Source: Pseudomonas chlororaphis subsp. chlororaphis
Lineage (GTDB): Bacteria > Pseudomonadota > Gammaproteobacteria > Pseudomonadales > Pseudomonadaceae
NCBI RefSeq assembly: GCF_003945765.1
Contig: NZ_CP027712.1
Coordinates: forward strand, 6,448,001-6,512,000
DNA length: 64,000 bases
Direction: 5' to 3'
Below, piece after piece: positions 28,733 through 39,207 of the stretch (position 1 is its first letter; every line of letters starts with the position of its first letter). A program made the position numbers and the translations under genes. Below the pieces are notes generated by a model. The model did not search any database, had not been told where the DNA came from, and saw only the letters and a list, made by a program, of their open reading frames with translations.

Positions 28733-30106
28733 TTACAACAGCGGGATCGAGTAGCTGACGATCAGGCGGTTTTCGTCCTGCGAGCGCTGGCCCGGAATGT
28801 CGTTACGCCACATGGCGTTTTTCCAGGTCAGGCCCAGGTTCTTCAGAGGACCTTCCGGAATCACGTAGGCCACGGTCAGGTCGCGTTCCCACTCGCTGGC
28901 GTTGGTCGCCGAAACAGTCCGCTGAGGGGTAACGGAACCCTCTTTGCCGGAAGTGTCGATGTTATCGCCACGCAGATAGATCACACCAGCGGTCAAGCCG
29001 GGCACGCCTACCTTGGCGAAATCGTAGGAGTAGCGAGCTTGCCAGGTACGTTCGCCAGCACGGGCGAACTTGGCGATCTGCATGTCGGTAGTCAGGTAAG
29101 CCGACGAACCGTCACCCTGGTTCAGCCAAGGGAAATCGCTGTCACCGTTACTGACCTGGTAGCCACCACCGAAGGTATGGCCGGCAACCGAGTACAGGAA
29201 CAAGCCGCTGATCAGGTTGTTATCAACCTTGCCCTTGGTGATGCCGGTACCGTAGTCGCCCGTGGTGTAGTAGGCCGAGTCGTGGCCGTTGGCACCGTCG
29301 TCACGGCTGTTGAAGTAGCGCAGGTCAGACTTCAATACGCCCGGGCCGATAGCCCAGTTGTGCAGCAGGCCAACGAAGTGCTGCTTGTAGAAGTCTTTCA
29401 GGTTGCCGTAGTAGTACTGAGCGGTCAGATCTTTAGTGATCTTGTAGTCACCACCACCGTAGATGAACTTGTTGCTGTCACGACCAGCAGCGGTGTGGGC
29501 GTTGGCGCCGGCAATCGACAGTTCTTCGTTGTTGCTGGAGTTACGCCCCTTGGCATGCTCGATCTGACCGCCAACCAGTGTCAGGTCCTTGATGTCGTTC
29601 GAGGTGATCTGACCGCCCTGGAAGGTTTGCGGCAGCATACGGCCATCGTTGGTCACGATGACTGGCAGTTTTGGCTGCAGGGTACCGAGCTTCAGCTCAG
29701 TCTGAGAGATCTTGGCTTTAGCAGTCAGGCCCAGGCTGGAGTAGTTATCAACTGCTTTGCCGTTGGACTCGCTCGGGAAGACGGTGCCGCCGTAAGAAGT
29801 AGCAGAGGCGCCGTTGGTGCCGCCGCCCGAGTCCAGCTTGATACCCAGCAGGCCGATGGCGTCGAGACCGAAACCAACGGTGCCTTCGGTGTAACCGGAA
29901 ATGAAGTTGAGCTGGAAGCCTTGGCCCCACTCTTCCTGCTTGTTCTGTGCGCCGGACGCCTTGGTATCGGCATCACGGTTATCAGTATTGATATAGAAGT
30001 TACGCAGACCCAGAGTGGCCTTGCTGTCTTCGATGAAACCGGCGGCGCCTGCCTGCTGCGCCAGAACCCCAACGGCCACAGCCAGGGCCAAGGTGGACTT
30101 GTTCAT
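28733..30106 (-). CDS. oprE: OprD-family outer-membrane porin, OprE-like
   Basis: The 457-residue precursor has a signal peptide (MNKSTLALAVAVGVLAQQAGA) and an OprD-family 18-strand beta-barrel. Features are FIEDSKATLGLRNFYINTDNRD near the mature N-terminus, alternating aromatic strands and a C-terminal VSYSIPLL strand for BAM recognition. OprD-family porins take up amino acids or carboxylates. The OprE assignment rests on resemblance and on the P. aeruginosa neighbourhood, where oprE (PA0291) lies next to the agu/spu region. The promoter must lie in the 507-base gap upstream. Its substrate is not determinable here. Confidence 0.8.
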   Translation of the reverse strand: MNKSTLALAVAVGVLAQQAGAAGFIEDSKATLGLRNFYINTDNRDADTKASGAQNKQEEWGQGFQLNFISGYTEGTVGFGLDAIGLLGIKLDSGGGTNGASATSYGGTVFPSESNGKAVDNYSSLGLTAKAKISQTELKLGTLQPKLPVIVTNDGRMLPQTFQGGQITSNDIKDLTLVGGQIEHAKGRNSSNNEELSIAGANAHTAAGRDSNKFIYGGGDYKITKDLTAQYYYGNLKDFYKQHFVGLLHNWAIGPGVLKSDLRYFNSRDDGANGHDSAYYTTGDYGTGITKGKVDNNLISGLFLYSVAGHTFGGGYQVSNGDSDFPWLNQGDGSSAYLTTDMQIAKFARAGERTWQARYSYDFAKVGVPGLTAGVIYLRGDNIDTSGKEGSVTPQRTVSATNASEWERDLTVAYVIPEGPLKNLGLTWKNAMWRNDIPGQRSQDENRLIVSYSIPLL

Positions 30107-30613
30107 GTTTCGCTCCTCTCGTTTCTAATTCTTGTGTACTCAGGCCCAGGGTCTGCTGCCCCGGGTCCATCGGTGGGCGATTAGCGCCAGACCGTGACTC
30201 ATAAGTCAATCGTAACCAACTGTGTCTACGACCAAGGTCTAATCGCGATGATTTGCTCCTTGCAGGGTAATGAGTTTTTCATAATCCCAAAAAGAATTAT
30301 TTCATTCTTTTTCATACCGTTCTGGAATATCAGTAGATATGCCTGCTCGAGCCGTGGCACAAGGTATCGGCGTACCGTCTGATTCCTGAATGGTATTTCC
30401 CCGCTGATCTTTAGATCGATCAGTTAAAACATAAGCCAGATACGTCAACCAGTATCAAAAAGGCGACGCAATAATGGCTTCGCGCCGATGGTCGCGTCAA
30501 TTTGTTACAGTTTTTGTGTCACGCGAATTTATTTTTCTGAAACATAAATCGCTTGCGGCGGGCACAGCAAAAACCCGCTCCTGTCAAGAGCGGGTTGCCG
30601 AAGGGAATGATGC
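30107..30613. other. Intergenic region between oprE-like gene and argA (no gene)
   Basis: These 507 bases hold no convincing coding frame. The part next to the porin gene is AT-rich (30260-30330) and should carry the porin promoter. TAGATCGATCA around 30413-30423 contains the palindrome GATCGATC. The far end holds the argA terminator. This gap is also the junction of two blocks that are far apart in P. aeruginosa. Confidence 0.6.
30568..30597 (-). terminator. Rho-independent terminator of argA
   Basis: On the minus strand AACCCGCTC-TTGACAG-GAGCGGGTT is followed by a T-tract (TTTTTG). It lies 17 bases beyond the argA stop. Confidence 0.9.
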
Positions 30614-31912
30614 TCAGAGGGCTTTTTCGAAGATCTTCGAGTTGCGCTGGTAGTTGTACAGCGAGGCCCGCGCGGAAGGCAGGCGCTCGACACTGCTAGG
30701 TGCGAAACCGCGTTCGCGGAACCAGTGGGCGGTACGGGTGGTGAGGACAAACAGGGTTTTCAGGCCCTGGGCCCGGGCCCGGGTTTCGATCCTTTCCAAC
30801 AGTTCGTCGCCGCGACCGCCGTGGCGGTATTCCGGGTTCACCGCCAGGCAGGCCAGCTCCCCGGCGTCGGAGTCGGCGATCTGGTAGAGCGCGGCACAGG
30901 CGATGATCATCCCCTCGCGCTCGACCACGCTGAACTGTTCGATCTCACGCTCCAGCACCTCGCGGGAACGCCGCACCAGAATCCCCTGTTCTTCCAGCGG
31001 GCTGATCAGATCCAGCAGACCGCCGACGTCCTCGATGGCCGCCTCGCGGACCAGTTCGAACTGCTCCTGGGCCACCAGCGTACCGCCACCGTCACGGGTG
31101 AACAGCTCGGTCAGCAGCGCGCCGTCTTCGGCGTAGCTGACGATATGGCTGCGCCCTACTCCGCCCCGACAGGCTTCGGCCGCGGCATCCAGCAGTTCCG
31201 CCTGATAGTTGCCGCCCAGACGCTGCAAATGCGCCGGCACCTGCTGCGGACGCAGTTCGCGCACCAGGTTGCCGCTTTCATCCAGCAGGCCACGCTCGGC
31301 GCCGAACAGCAGCAGCTTGTCGGCAGCCAGGTCGATGGCCGCGCGGGTGGCGACGTCTTCGCAGGCGAGGTTGAAGATTTCCCCGGTCGGCGAGTAGCCC
31401 AAGGGCGACAGCAGCACGATCGAGCGCTCGTCGAGCAGGCGGTTGATGCCCTTGCGATCAACCCGGCGCACTTCGCCGGTGTGGTGATAGTCGACACCTT
31501 CGAGCACGCCGATCGGCCGGGCGGTCACCAGGTTGCCGCTGGCGACCCGCAGCCGCGAACCCTGCATCGGCGAGGACGCCATGTCCATGGACAACCGCGC
31601 TTCGATGGCGATGCGCAACTGGCCGACGGCGTCGATCACACATTCCAGGGTCGCCGCATCGGTGATGCGCATGCCGTGGTGGTAATGCGGGGTCAGGCCA
31701 CGGGCGGCCAGGCGGGCTTCGATCTGTGGACGCGAGCCGTGCACCAGCACCAGGCGCACACCCATGCTGTGCAGCAGCACCAGGTCATGGACGATGTTGC
31801 CGAAGTTCGGATGTTCTACGCCGTCGCCGGGCAGCATGACCACGAAGGTGCAGTCGCGGTGGGCATTGATATAAGGAGAAGCGTGACGAAGCCAATTGAC
31901 GTAATCGGGCAT
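30614..31912 (-). CDS. argA: Amino-acid N-acetyltransferase (N-acetylglutamate synthase)
   Basis: The 432-residue two-domain ArgA catalyses acetyl-CoA plus glutamate to N-acetylglutamate, the first step of arginine synthesis. Residues 1 to about 290 form an amino-acid-kinase-like domain (VLVHGSRPQIEARLAARG) that senses arginine. The C-terminal GNAT domain carries LACLAVNPEYRHGGRGDELL, the acetyl-CoA binding pattern. The length is typical for the bacterial form. It is monocistronic with its own terminator, and argE lies upstream on the same strand, 145 bases away. Confidence 0.95.
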   Translation of the reverse strand: MPDYVNWLRHASPYINAHRDCTFVVMLPGDGVEHPNFGNIVHDLVLLHSMGVRLVLVHGSRPQIEARLAARGLTPHYHHGMRITDAATLECVIDAVGQLRIAIEARLSMDMASSPMQGSRLRVASGNLVTARPIGVLEGVDYHHTGEVRRVDRKGINRLLDERSIVLLSPLGYSPTGEIFNLACEDVATRAAIDLAADKLLLFGAERGLLDESGNLVRELRPQQVPAHLQRLGGNYQAELLDAAAEACRGGVGRSHIVSYAEDGALLTELFTRDGGGTLVAQEQFELVREAAIEDVGGLLDLISPLEEQGILVRRSREVLEREIEQFSVVEREGMIIACAALYQIADSDAGELACLAVNPEYRHGGRGDELLERIETRARAQGLKTLFVLTTRTAHWFRERGFAPSSVERLPSARASLYNYQRNSKIFEKAL

Positions 31913-32057
31913 AACCTGAGCCTGTAAATAAGAAGCAGCCTATAAAAGGACGAAACGGGAAAACGCACAGCGGGCTGGTGGTTATCGTCGGAACAGGCTT
32001 GGCGACACGCTCGCTCTCCTTGAGGTACGGGCTTGGCCGTCGGTGATTTAGTAGAAA

Positions 32058-33206
32058 TCAGGCCGGCGTCAGGCAGTAATGGTTAATCAGTTCACGTAGT
32101 AGATGCACGGTAGGCTGCAAGCGTGACATTTCGAGGTATTCCCCCGGCTGGTGAGCACAGGCGATGTCGCCCGGGCCCAGCACCACTGTCTCGCAGCCAA
32201 GGCGCTGAAGATAAGGCGCTTCGGTGCCGAACGCCACTGCTTCGGCGCGATGGCCGGTCAGGCGTTCGGCCACCCGCACCAGTTCGCAGTCTTCGGCCTG
32301 CTCGAAGGCCGGCGCTTCGGGGAACAGCGGCGCATAGTCGATCTTCACCTGATGCCGCTCGGCCACGGGCACCAGCTTCTGCCGAATGGCCGCGCGCAGC
32401 GCCTGCGGGTCCATGCCCGGCAACGGCCGCAGGTCGAACTCCAGCGAGCACTGACCGCAGATCCGGTTCGGGTTGTCGCCACCGTGGATACACCCAAGGT
32501 TCAGGGTCGGCTGCGGCACGCTGAACTGCGGGTTACGAAATTCTCGCTGCCACGCCAGGCGCAGGCCGCGCAGTTCACCGATGGCATCGTGCATGGCTTC
32601 CAGGGCGCTATGGCCCAGGCTCGGGTCGGAGGAATGGCCGCTGCGCCCGAGAATATCGATGCGCTCCATCATCACGCCTTTGTGCATGCGGATCGGCCGC
32701 AGCCCGGTCGGCTCGCCGATCACCGCGGCGCGCCCCAGTGGCCGGCCGGCTTCGGCCAGGGCCCGGGCGCCGGCCATGGAGCTTTCCTCGTCACAGGTGG
32801 CGAGGATCAGCAATGGCTGCTTGAAAGGCTGGTCCAGCAGCGGCCGGACCGCCTCGATAACCAGGGCGAAAAAGCCTTTCATGTCGCAGCTGCCCAGACC
32901 GACCCAGCGTCCGTCGACCTCGGTGAGCTTCAGCGGGTCGGTCTGCCACAGCGCGCCGTCGTAGGGCACGGTGTCGCTGTGTCCGGCCAGCACCAGGCCG
33001 CCGGGGCCGCTGCCGAAACTGGCGAGCAGATTGAACTTGCCGGGGCTGACCTGCTGGATATCGCAGGCAAAACCCAGGTCGCCGAGCCAGCTCGCCAGCA
33101 GGTCTATGACCGCACGATTGGACTGATCCAGCGCCGGCTGGGTACAGCTGACCGAAGGTGTGGCAATCAGCGCAGCGAACTGCTCTTTCATGGACGGCAA
33201 TGGCAT
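32058..33206 (-). CDS. argE: Acetylornithine deacetylase
   Basis: The 382-residue M20-family zinc hydrolase removes acetate from N-acetylornithine. Metal and catalytic motifs are present: LAGHSDTVPYDG, GSCDMKGFFA, ATCDEESSMAGAR with the catalytic glutamates, GEPTGL, and CAHQPGEYLEM near the end. GGGAG lies 7 bases before the chosen ATG; longer upstream readings lack family similarity. Pseudomonads also possess argJ, so ArgE may be auxiliary. It is divergent from the CYTH-CHAD gene, 159 bases apart. Confidence 0.9.
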   Translation of the reverse strand: MPLPSMKEQFAALIATPSVSCTQPALDQSNRAVIDLLASWLGDLGFACDIQQVSPGKFNLLASFGSGPGGLVLAGHSDTVPYDGALWQTDPLKLTEVDGRWVGLGSCDMKGFFALVIEAVRPLLDQPFKQPLLILATCDEESSMAGARALAEAGRPLGRAAVIGEPTGLRPIRMHKGVMMERIDILGRSGHSSDPSLGHSALEAMHDAIGELRGLRLAWQREFRNPQFSVPQPTLNLGCIHGGDNPNRICGQCSLEFDLRPLPGMDPQALRAAIRQKLVPVAERHQVKIDYAPLFPEAPAFEQAEDCELVRVAERLTGHRAEAVAFGTEAPYLQRLGCETVVLGPGDIACAHQPGEYLEMSRLQPTVHLLRELINHYCLTPA

Positions 33207-33365
33207 GCGCTGGCTCCCGGGCTCCAAGATGAAGTCCATCATAGAGCCATCCTGCGACAGGAATAAACCGCCACGGCACCTCGACGCGGCGAGTCCTGTA
33301 CACTGCACGGCCTTGGCAGCCACACATTTCCCCCGGCTGCGCTCCCGATCCTGGATTTTCCGGCC

Positions 33366-34733
33366 ATGCAGAAAGAAACCGAAATCAAACTCCGCGTCAG
33401 CCGCGAAACCCTCGCCGCCCTGCGTGAGCACCCGCTCCTGAAAAAACGCAACAAAAGTGGCTGGGAACACCGCGAACTGATGAACCAGTACTTCGACACG
33501 CCCGAGCGCGACCTAGCCCACGCCAAGGTCGCCCTGCGCCTGCGCCGCGACGGCGAAGAAGTGATCCAGACCCTCAAGACCCGCGGCCAGAGCGTCGCCG
33601 GCCTGTCGGAACGCAACGAGTACGACTGGCACCTGGCCAAAGCCAAGCTCGACCTGAAGAAACTCGACGGCGAATGCTGGCCCGAGCAACTGGCCGAGCT
33701 GGACAAGAAGACCCTCAAGCCGATCTTCACCACTGATTTCGTCCGCGAGCGCGCGGAAATCGCCTGGGGCCGCGGCAAGGCCAAGGTGGTGATCGAAGCC
33801 GCCCTGGACCTGGGCCACGTGATCGCCGGCAAGCAGAAGGAAGAGATCTGCGAGCTGGAACTGGAACTGCGCGAAGGCGAACCAGCCGCCCTGCTGGAGC
33901 TGGCCGCCGAACTGGCCGCCACCCTGCCGCTGATGCCCTGCGACATCAGCAAGGCCGAGCGCGGCTACCGCCTGTTCGACGCCAACAGCTACTCCCTGAG
34001 CCTGCCGGCCCCGGAACTGAGCGCACAAACGCCGCTGGACGACGCCTTCGCCGCACTGACCTGGCACCTGCTGGGCAGCAGCCAGCGCCTGGCCGAGCAG
34101 TATCGCTTCAACGGTCACTGGCGCCTGCTGCAGGACTGGGTCGAGAACCTGGCGGAACTGCGCGCCCTGGTCAGCAGCCTGGGCCAGGCCGCGCCGCGCC
34201 AGGCGACCGCCGAGTTGCGCGCGTCGCTGGACGGCCTGCTGGAAGACTGGCGTCCGCTGGTACAAGCCGGCCTGGACGACGAAGACGTGCGCAAGGCCGC
34301 GCCCGAACAGTTCATCGAAGAGCTGCAGGACGTGCGCTGGGGCCTGTTCTCGCTGAACACCTCGCGCTGGTTGCTGGCCCGCAGCTGGACCGCCGAGCGC
34401 AATACCCGTGGCAACCGCCAGGGTGCGGCGCAACTGGGCAGCTGGTTGCCGCGCCTGCTGGCCGACGAAGCCAGCGCCCTGCAACTGCCACGCTACCAGC
34501 AACAGCCGGAAGACCTGGCCGAACAACTGCCGCGCATCGAACGCATCCAGTCCTGGTTGCATCACGCGCGCAACGTGCTGGAAATCCCGGAGCTGGATCG
34601 CCTGTACGGCGAGTTGAACAAGCTGGCGCAGCTGGCCAACGAGCCGATCACCGACGAAACCCTGGATGCCCGCAAGCAACAGGCGATCACGGTGTTCCAG
34701 AACCGCGCATGGAAGACCTTGCTGCGCATGTAA
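33366..34733 (+). CDS. CYTH-CHAD domain inorganic triphosphatase
   Basis: The 455-residue YgiF-like protein has an N-terminal CYTH domain (about residues 1-200) with the hallmark E-T-E-I-K (ExExK) at residues 4-8. The C-terminal CHAD domain (about residues 220-450) is helical and rich in charged residues, containing RIERIQSWLHHARN. The CYTH tunnel hydrolyses inorganic triphosphate; CHAD domains bind polyphosphate. The role in the cell is probably polyphosphate or tripolyphosphate handling. The Shine-Dalgarno is weak. A REP-type repeat follows directly. Confidence 0.85.
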   Translation: MQKETEIKLRVSRETLAALREHPLLKKRNKSGWEHRELMNQYFDTPERDLAHAKVALRLRRDGEEVIQTLKTRGQSVAGLSERNEYDWHLAKAKLDLKKLDGECWPEQLAELDKKTLKPIFTTDFVRERAEIAWGRGKAKVVIEAALDLGHVIAGKQKEEICELELELREGEPAALLELAAELAATLPLMPCDISKAERGYRLFDANSYSLSLPAPELSAQTPLDDAFAALTWHLLGSSQRLAEQYRFNGHWRLLQDWVENLAELRALVSSLGQAAPRQATAELRASLDGLLEDWRPLVQAGLDDEDVRKAAPEQFIEELQDVRWGLFSLNTSRWLLARSWTAERNTRGNRQGAAQLGSWLPRLLADEASALQLPRYQQQPEDLAEQLPRIERIQSWLHHARNVLEIPELDRLYGELNKLAQLANEPITDETLDARKQQAITVFQNRAWKTLLRM

Positions 34734-34740
34734 CGGCCTG

Positions 34741-34806
34741 ATCGCGAGCAAGCTCGCTCCTACAGGTTGGCGGTAACCCCTTGTAGGAACGAGCTTGCTC
34801 GCGATA
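34741..34806. repeat. REP-type inverted pair, GTAGGAACGAGCTTGCTCGCGAT family
   Basis: ATCGCGAGCAAGCTCGCTCCTACA and TTGTAGGAACGAGCTTGCTCGCGAT form a compact inverted pair separated by about 17 bases. It sits between the convergent CYTH-CHAD and Lrp-type genes. Confidence 0.85.
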
Positions 34807-34818
34807 GCGCCAACTGCA

Positions 34819-35289
34819 TCAACGCAGGACGGGCAGGCTGGTCGTGGACTTGATTTCCGACAGCGCCACGATCGAATTCACTTCCTGGATCCCCGGCACC
34901 ATCGACAGTTTCTCGAAGAAGAAACGCTCGTACGCCTCGATGTCCGCCGTGACGATGCGCAACAGGAAATCCACCGCCCCCATCAGCACATAACACTCCA
35001 GCACTTCCGGAAAACCGCGGATCGCCTCGGTGAATTCGGTGAAGTTGGAACGGCCGTGAGCGTTGAGTTTGACCTCGGCGAAGATCTGCGTGTTGAGGCC
35101 GATCTTCTTGCGGTCGAGCAAGGTCACCTGGCCACGGATCACCCCCTCCTCCTTGAGCCGCTGGATCCGCCGCCAGCAAGGTGACTGCGACAAGCCCACC
35201 TGCTCGGCGATCTGCGCGCTGGACAGCGAAGCGTCCTCTTGCAGCAGCGCCAGGATGCGGCGGTCGTAAGCGTCCAGCTCGCTATGCAT
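34819..35289 (-). CDS. Lrp/AsnC family transcriptional regulator
   Basis: The 156-residue feast/famine regulator has an N-terminal winged helix-turn-helix (LDAYDRRILALLQEDASLS...QIAEQVGLSQSPCWRRIQRL, about residues 5-47). The C-terminal RAM/ACT-like ligand domain contains GAVDFLLRIVTADIEAYERFF. It probably senses an amino acid. It is divergent from the 106-residue protein gene at 35414 with a 124-base AT-rich space, so it may control that gene. It is distinct from the bkdR-type regulators only by neighbourhood, and no target is certain. Confidence 0.88.
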   Translation of the reverse strand: MHSELDAYDRRILALLQEDASLSSAQIAEQVGLSQSPCWRRIQRLKEEGVIRGQVTLLDRKKIGLNTQIFAEVKLNAHGRSNFTEFTEAIRGFPEVLECYVLMGAVDFLLRIVTADIEAYERFFFEKLSMVPGIQEVNSIVALSEIKSTTSLPVLR

Positions 35290-35413
35290 AGAAAACCCTC
35301 AATAATCTTTAAAGACGAATTATCCAATTCGATAATCCGGAAAATACGTTCATCTTAGATAAGAAATACCCGCAACCGAATGTAAAAATTTCTCCATTGA
35401 TCTGGAGAACCCC

Positions 35414-35734
35414 ATGCCCTCTCTCGAAGCCGTCAGTTCCCGCGCCGATGTGTGGAATGTCGCCAACACCCATTGCCGGGTGCATTACCAACTGGTCACC
35501 GACGCCGAAGCCGATGTGCTGTGCCGGGTGCTCAATCATTTCGCCTTGCAGTCCCTGCTGCCGCAGCAGGTCCAGGTGCAACAGCAGGACGGCTCGCTGC
35601 TGATGGAAGTGCTGCTCGACGGCCTGAGCTGGCACCGCGCGCAGGTCATCGCGGAAAAACTGCGCAACCTGATCAGCGTGTGTTCGGTACAGCTGCAACT
35701 GGCCGAGCGCGAGCCGTTGCAGGCCGCCGGCTGA
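35414..35734 (+). CDS. Small conserved hypothetical protein, 106 residues
   Basis: I do not recognise a named family. The protein is soluble, without signal peptide or membrane segment, and has one pair of cysteines (CRVHYQ, VLCRVL). Alternating strand-like and helix-like segments (HCRVHYQLVTD, EADVLCRVLNHFA, QVQVQQQDGSLLMEVLLDGL, HRAQVIAEKLRNLI, SVCSVQLQLAE) suggest a small ferredoxin-like or ACT-like fold. GGAG lies 4 bases before the ATG. It is divergent from the Lrp-type regulator, a layout often seen between such regulators and their targets. Confidence 0.65.
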   Translation: MPSLEAVSSRADVWNVANTHCRVHYQLVTDAEADVLCRVLNHFALQSLLPQQVQVQQQDGSLLMEVLLDGLSWHRAQVIAEKLRNLISVCSVQLQLAEREPLQAAG

Positions 35735-35859
35735 GGGCGCCAGGCAAAACCCTGCAACGCTTGGGCGACTGGCGGTCGCCATCCCGGGACTATTCTTGGC
35801 ATTGCGTGGTCAGAGGCGCATCTAACCCGCCTGCTGCCGGATTGTTCAAAGGAGCCCGC

Positions 35860-37638
<1,779 letters not shown>

Positions 37639-37647
37639 GCTATCCCA

Positions 37648-38628
37648 CTACCAGTCGAGTACACCCAACCCGGCATTGGGCTTGATCCACAGCACCGCGC
37701 CGCTTTCCCGGCGTTGCTGTATCGAGTGCCCCGCGTCGAGCGTTTCCCCCGTACGCAGGTTCTGCGCGCGGTCCGACTTGCTCGGGCTGAACATCAGGGT
37801 TCCCGGCGTGTCCTGGCGAACCCTCATGCCGCGGGGGTAGTGCCAATCGCCCAGGGTCAGGTCTTGCGCCAGTTGCCCGCGCCAACGTCCGGGTTGCCGC
37901 TGCTCGTCGAGGTCCAGGCTCAGGTCCGACAGCGCTATCCCCTGGATAACCACCGCCGGTGAAGCCAGACCGATGGTGTCGATGCTGAACCTGCCGTCGT
38001 ACTGCCTGACCTCGCTGGAGTCCGGCCACTTCACCCCGGCCACATCGGCCCCGGTCACCAGGGTGCAGGCAGAGAAGCGCCAGCGGCTGGGCTGCAAGCG
38101 GTCCGCGTCGGCAATGTCCAGCGTTACCCAGGTGCCGCCAGCGCAGGGCCAGCCCGCAACGACCTGGTCACGGCTCAGCAGCATCTTTGAGAAAGGGCCG
38201 CTGCCGTACATCTGCAACTCTGTAACCTCCACACCGTTGATCCTGTGTGGTGCAGCAAATTCGGCGTAATAGAGGCTACGCAGTCCATGAGATTGCGGCC
38301 GGCCTTGCGCATCCAGAGGTTCAAGCGTTCCCAGATTCAGCTTGGCACCTGCGGGCAATTGCAGGCCATCAAGCTGTACGTCCTGCTCAAGTTGCGGGTG
38401 GTGCGCCTTATTCAGTTGATTGTCCCGGTGGATTTTCCACAGTACGCAAACCACGATGATTACGCATACCCCTGCAAGCACACCGAAGTGCAGGGGCTGA
38501 CGACGCATCCGGTGTCGGCAGGCCGGAATGAGCAAGGCAATCAACAGCAAGGGAAGTCCGATAAAGGACAGCAACACCAGGTTCAGCAGGGTTCCATACA
38601 TCATCGCGCCAAAAATCAAGGCAAGCAT
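37648..38628 (-). CDS. Hypothetical membrane-anchored protein
   Basis: I do not recognise this protein. The chosen start gives about 326 residues; ATGs at 38604 and 38601 are alternatives and none has a good ribosome site. Two hydrophobic helices stand at the N-terminus (MLALIFGAMMYGTLLNLVLL... and FGVLAGVCVIIVVCVLW). They are followed by a soluble, beta-rich and probably periplasmic domain with two cysteines (GWPCAGG, FSACTL). It converges with the GspE-like gene, whose stop is 9 bases away. The coding call rests on a long open frame with normal third-position GC. Confidence 0.6.
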   Translation of the reverse strand: MLALIFGAMMYGTLLNLVLLSFIGLPLLLIALLIPACRHRMRRQPLHFGVLAGVCVIIVVCVLWKIHRDNQLNKAHHPQLEQDVQLDGLQLPAGAKLNLGTLEPLDAQGRPQSHGLRSLYYAEFAAPHRINGVEVTELQMYGSGPFSKMLLSRDQVVAGWPCAGGTWVTLDIADADRLQPSRWRFSACTLVTGADVAGVKWPDSSEVRQYDGRFSIDTIGLASPAVVIQGIALSDLSLDLDEQRQPGRWRGQLAQDLTLGDWHYPRGMRVRQDTPGTLMFSPSKSDRAQNLRTGETLDAGHSIQQRRESGAVLWIKPNAGLGVLDW

Positions 38629-38815
38629 CCGTGCAGTCGAGAAAGTCGCCCATGGTGACAAATGCGACTGCTGCGTTCCAGTGCGCCGACTCAGCGCCAA
38701 AGTGCCGCTCAGCCCCTGTCCACACAGGCGAAAGCTTGTTGGAGCAGCAGGGAACTCAATCGGGCCAACGCCTATCAAAGGGCTCAGTTTTCCCCCCTAG
38801 TTGGAGTCACCCACC

Positions 38816-39130
38816 ATGCGTCTCAAAACAGCTGTCGCCACCCTGGCCCTGCTTTCCCTGCCTGTAGGTTCGGCAATGGCCGACAGCTTCTGGCGTAACA
38901 TCCTTTCCACCGGCGCCACCACCGCGTCCACCTACCTGACTTCCAAGGATCACAAGCTGATCGGCGCCGCCCAGGACGACGCCAGCAGCTTCGTCGCCAG
39001 CGAAGGCAACATCCGCGGTCCGTACCTGGAAGCCGCGATGCAGAAAGTCCGGGCCGACAACCCGGGCCTGCAGGCCACCGACATGGAGCTGGCCAACGCG
39101 ATCCTGGCGAAAAACGCCGTCGCCCAGTGA
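38816..39130 (+). CDS. DUF2388 domain-containing exported protein
   Basis: The 104-residue protein has a signal peptide (about residues 1-22, ending GSAMAD) and a single DUF2388 domain. This family is common in Pseudomonas, often in several copies, and no function is known. GGAG lies 9 bases before the ATG; an upstream TTG start would disrupt the signal peptide. A bidirectional terminator follows, separating it from the convergent gcvP. Confidence 0.8.
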   Translation: MRLKTAVATLALLSLPVGSAMADSFWRNILSTGATTASTYLTSKDHKLIGAAQDDASSFVASEGNIRGPYLEAAMQKVRADNPGLQATDMELANAILAKNAVAQ

Positions 39131-39160
39131 CCGCCAGCCTGTAGCCAGGCTGACGCAACG

Positions 39161-39192
39161 AAAAATGCCGCTCACGAGAGCGGCATTTTTTT
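39161..39192. terminator. Bidirectional terminator between DUF2388 gene and gcvP
   Basis: AAAAATGCCGCTC-ACGA-GAGCGGCATTTTTTT is a perfect stem with A5 and T7 flanks, so it can end both convergent genes. Confidence 0.92.
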
Positions 39193-39207
39193 GCCCGCCG
39201 TTCGAGC

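Noticed and set aside
30345..30370. TGGCAC resembling a sigma-54 -24 element in the oprE-argA gap
   Set aside because: The expected TTGC -12 element is not at the right distance (ATCGG instead), and it points towards argA on the wrong strand.
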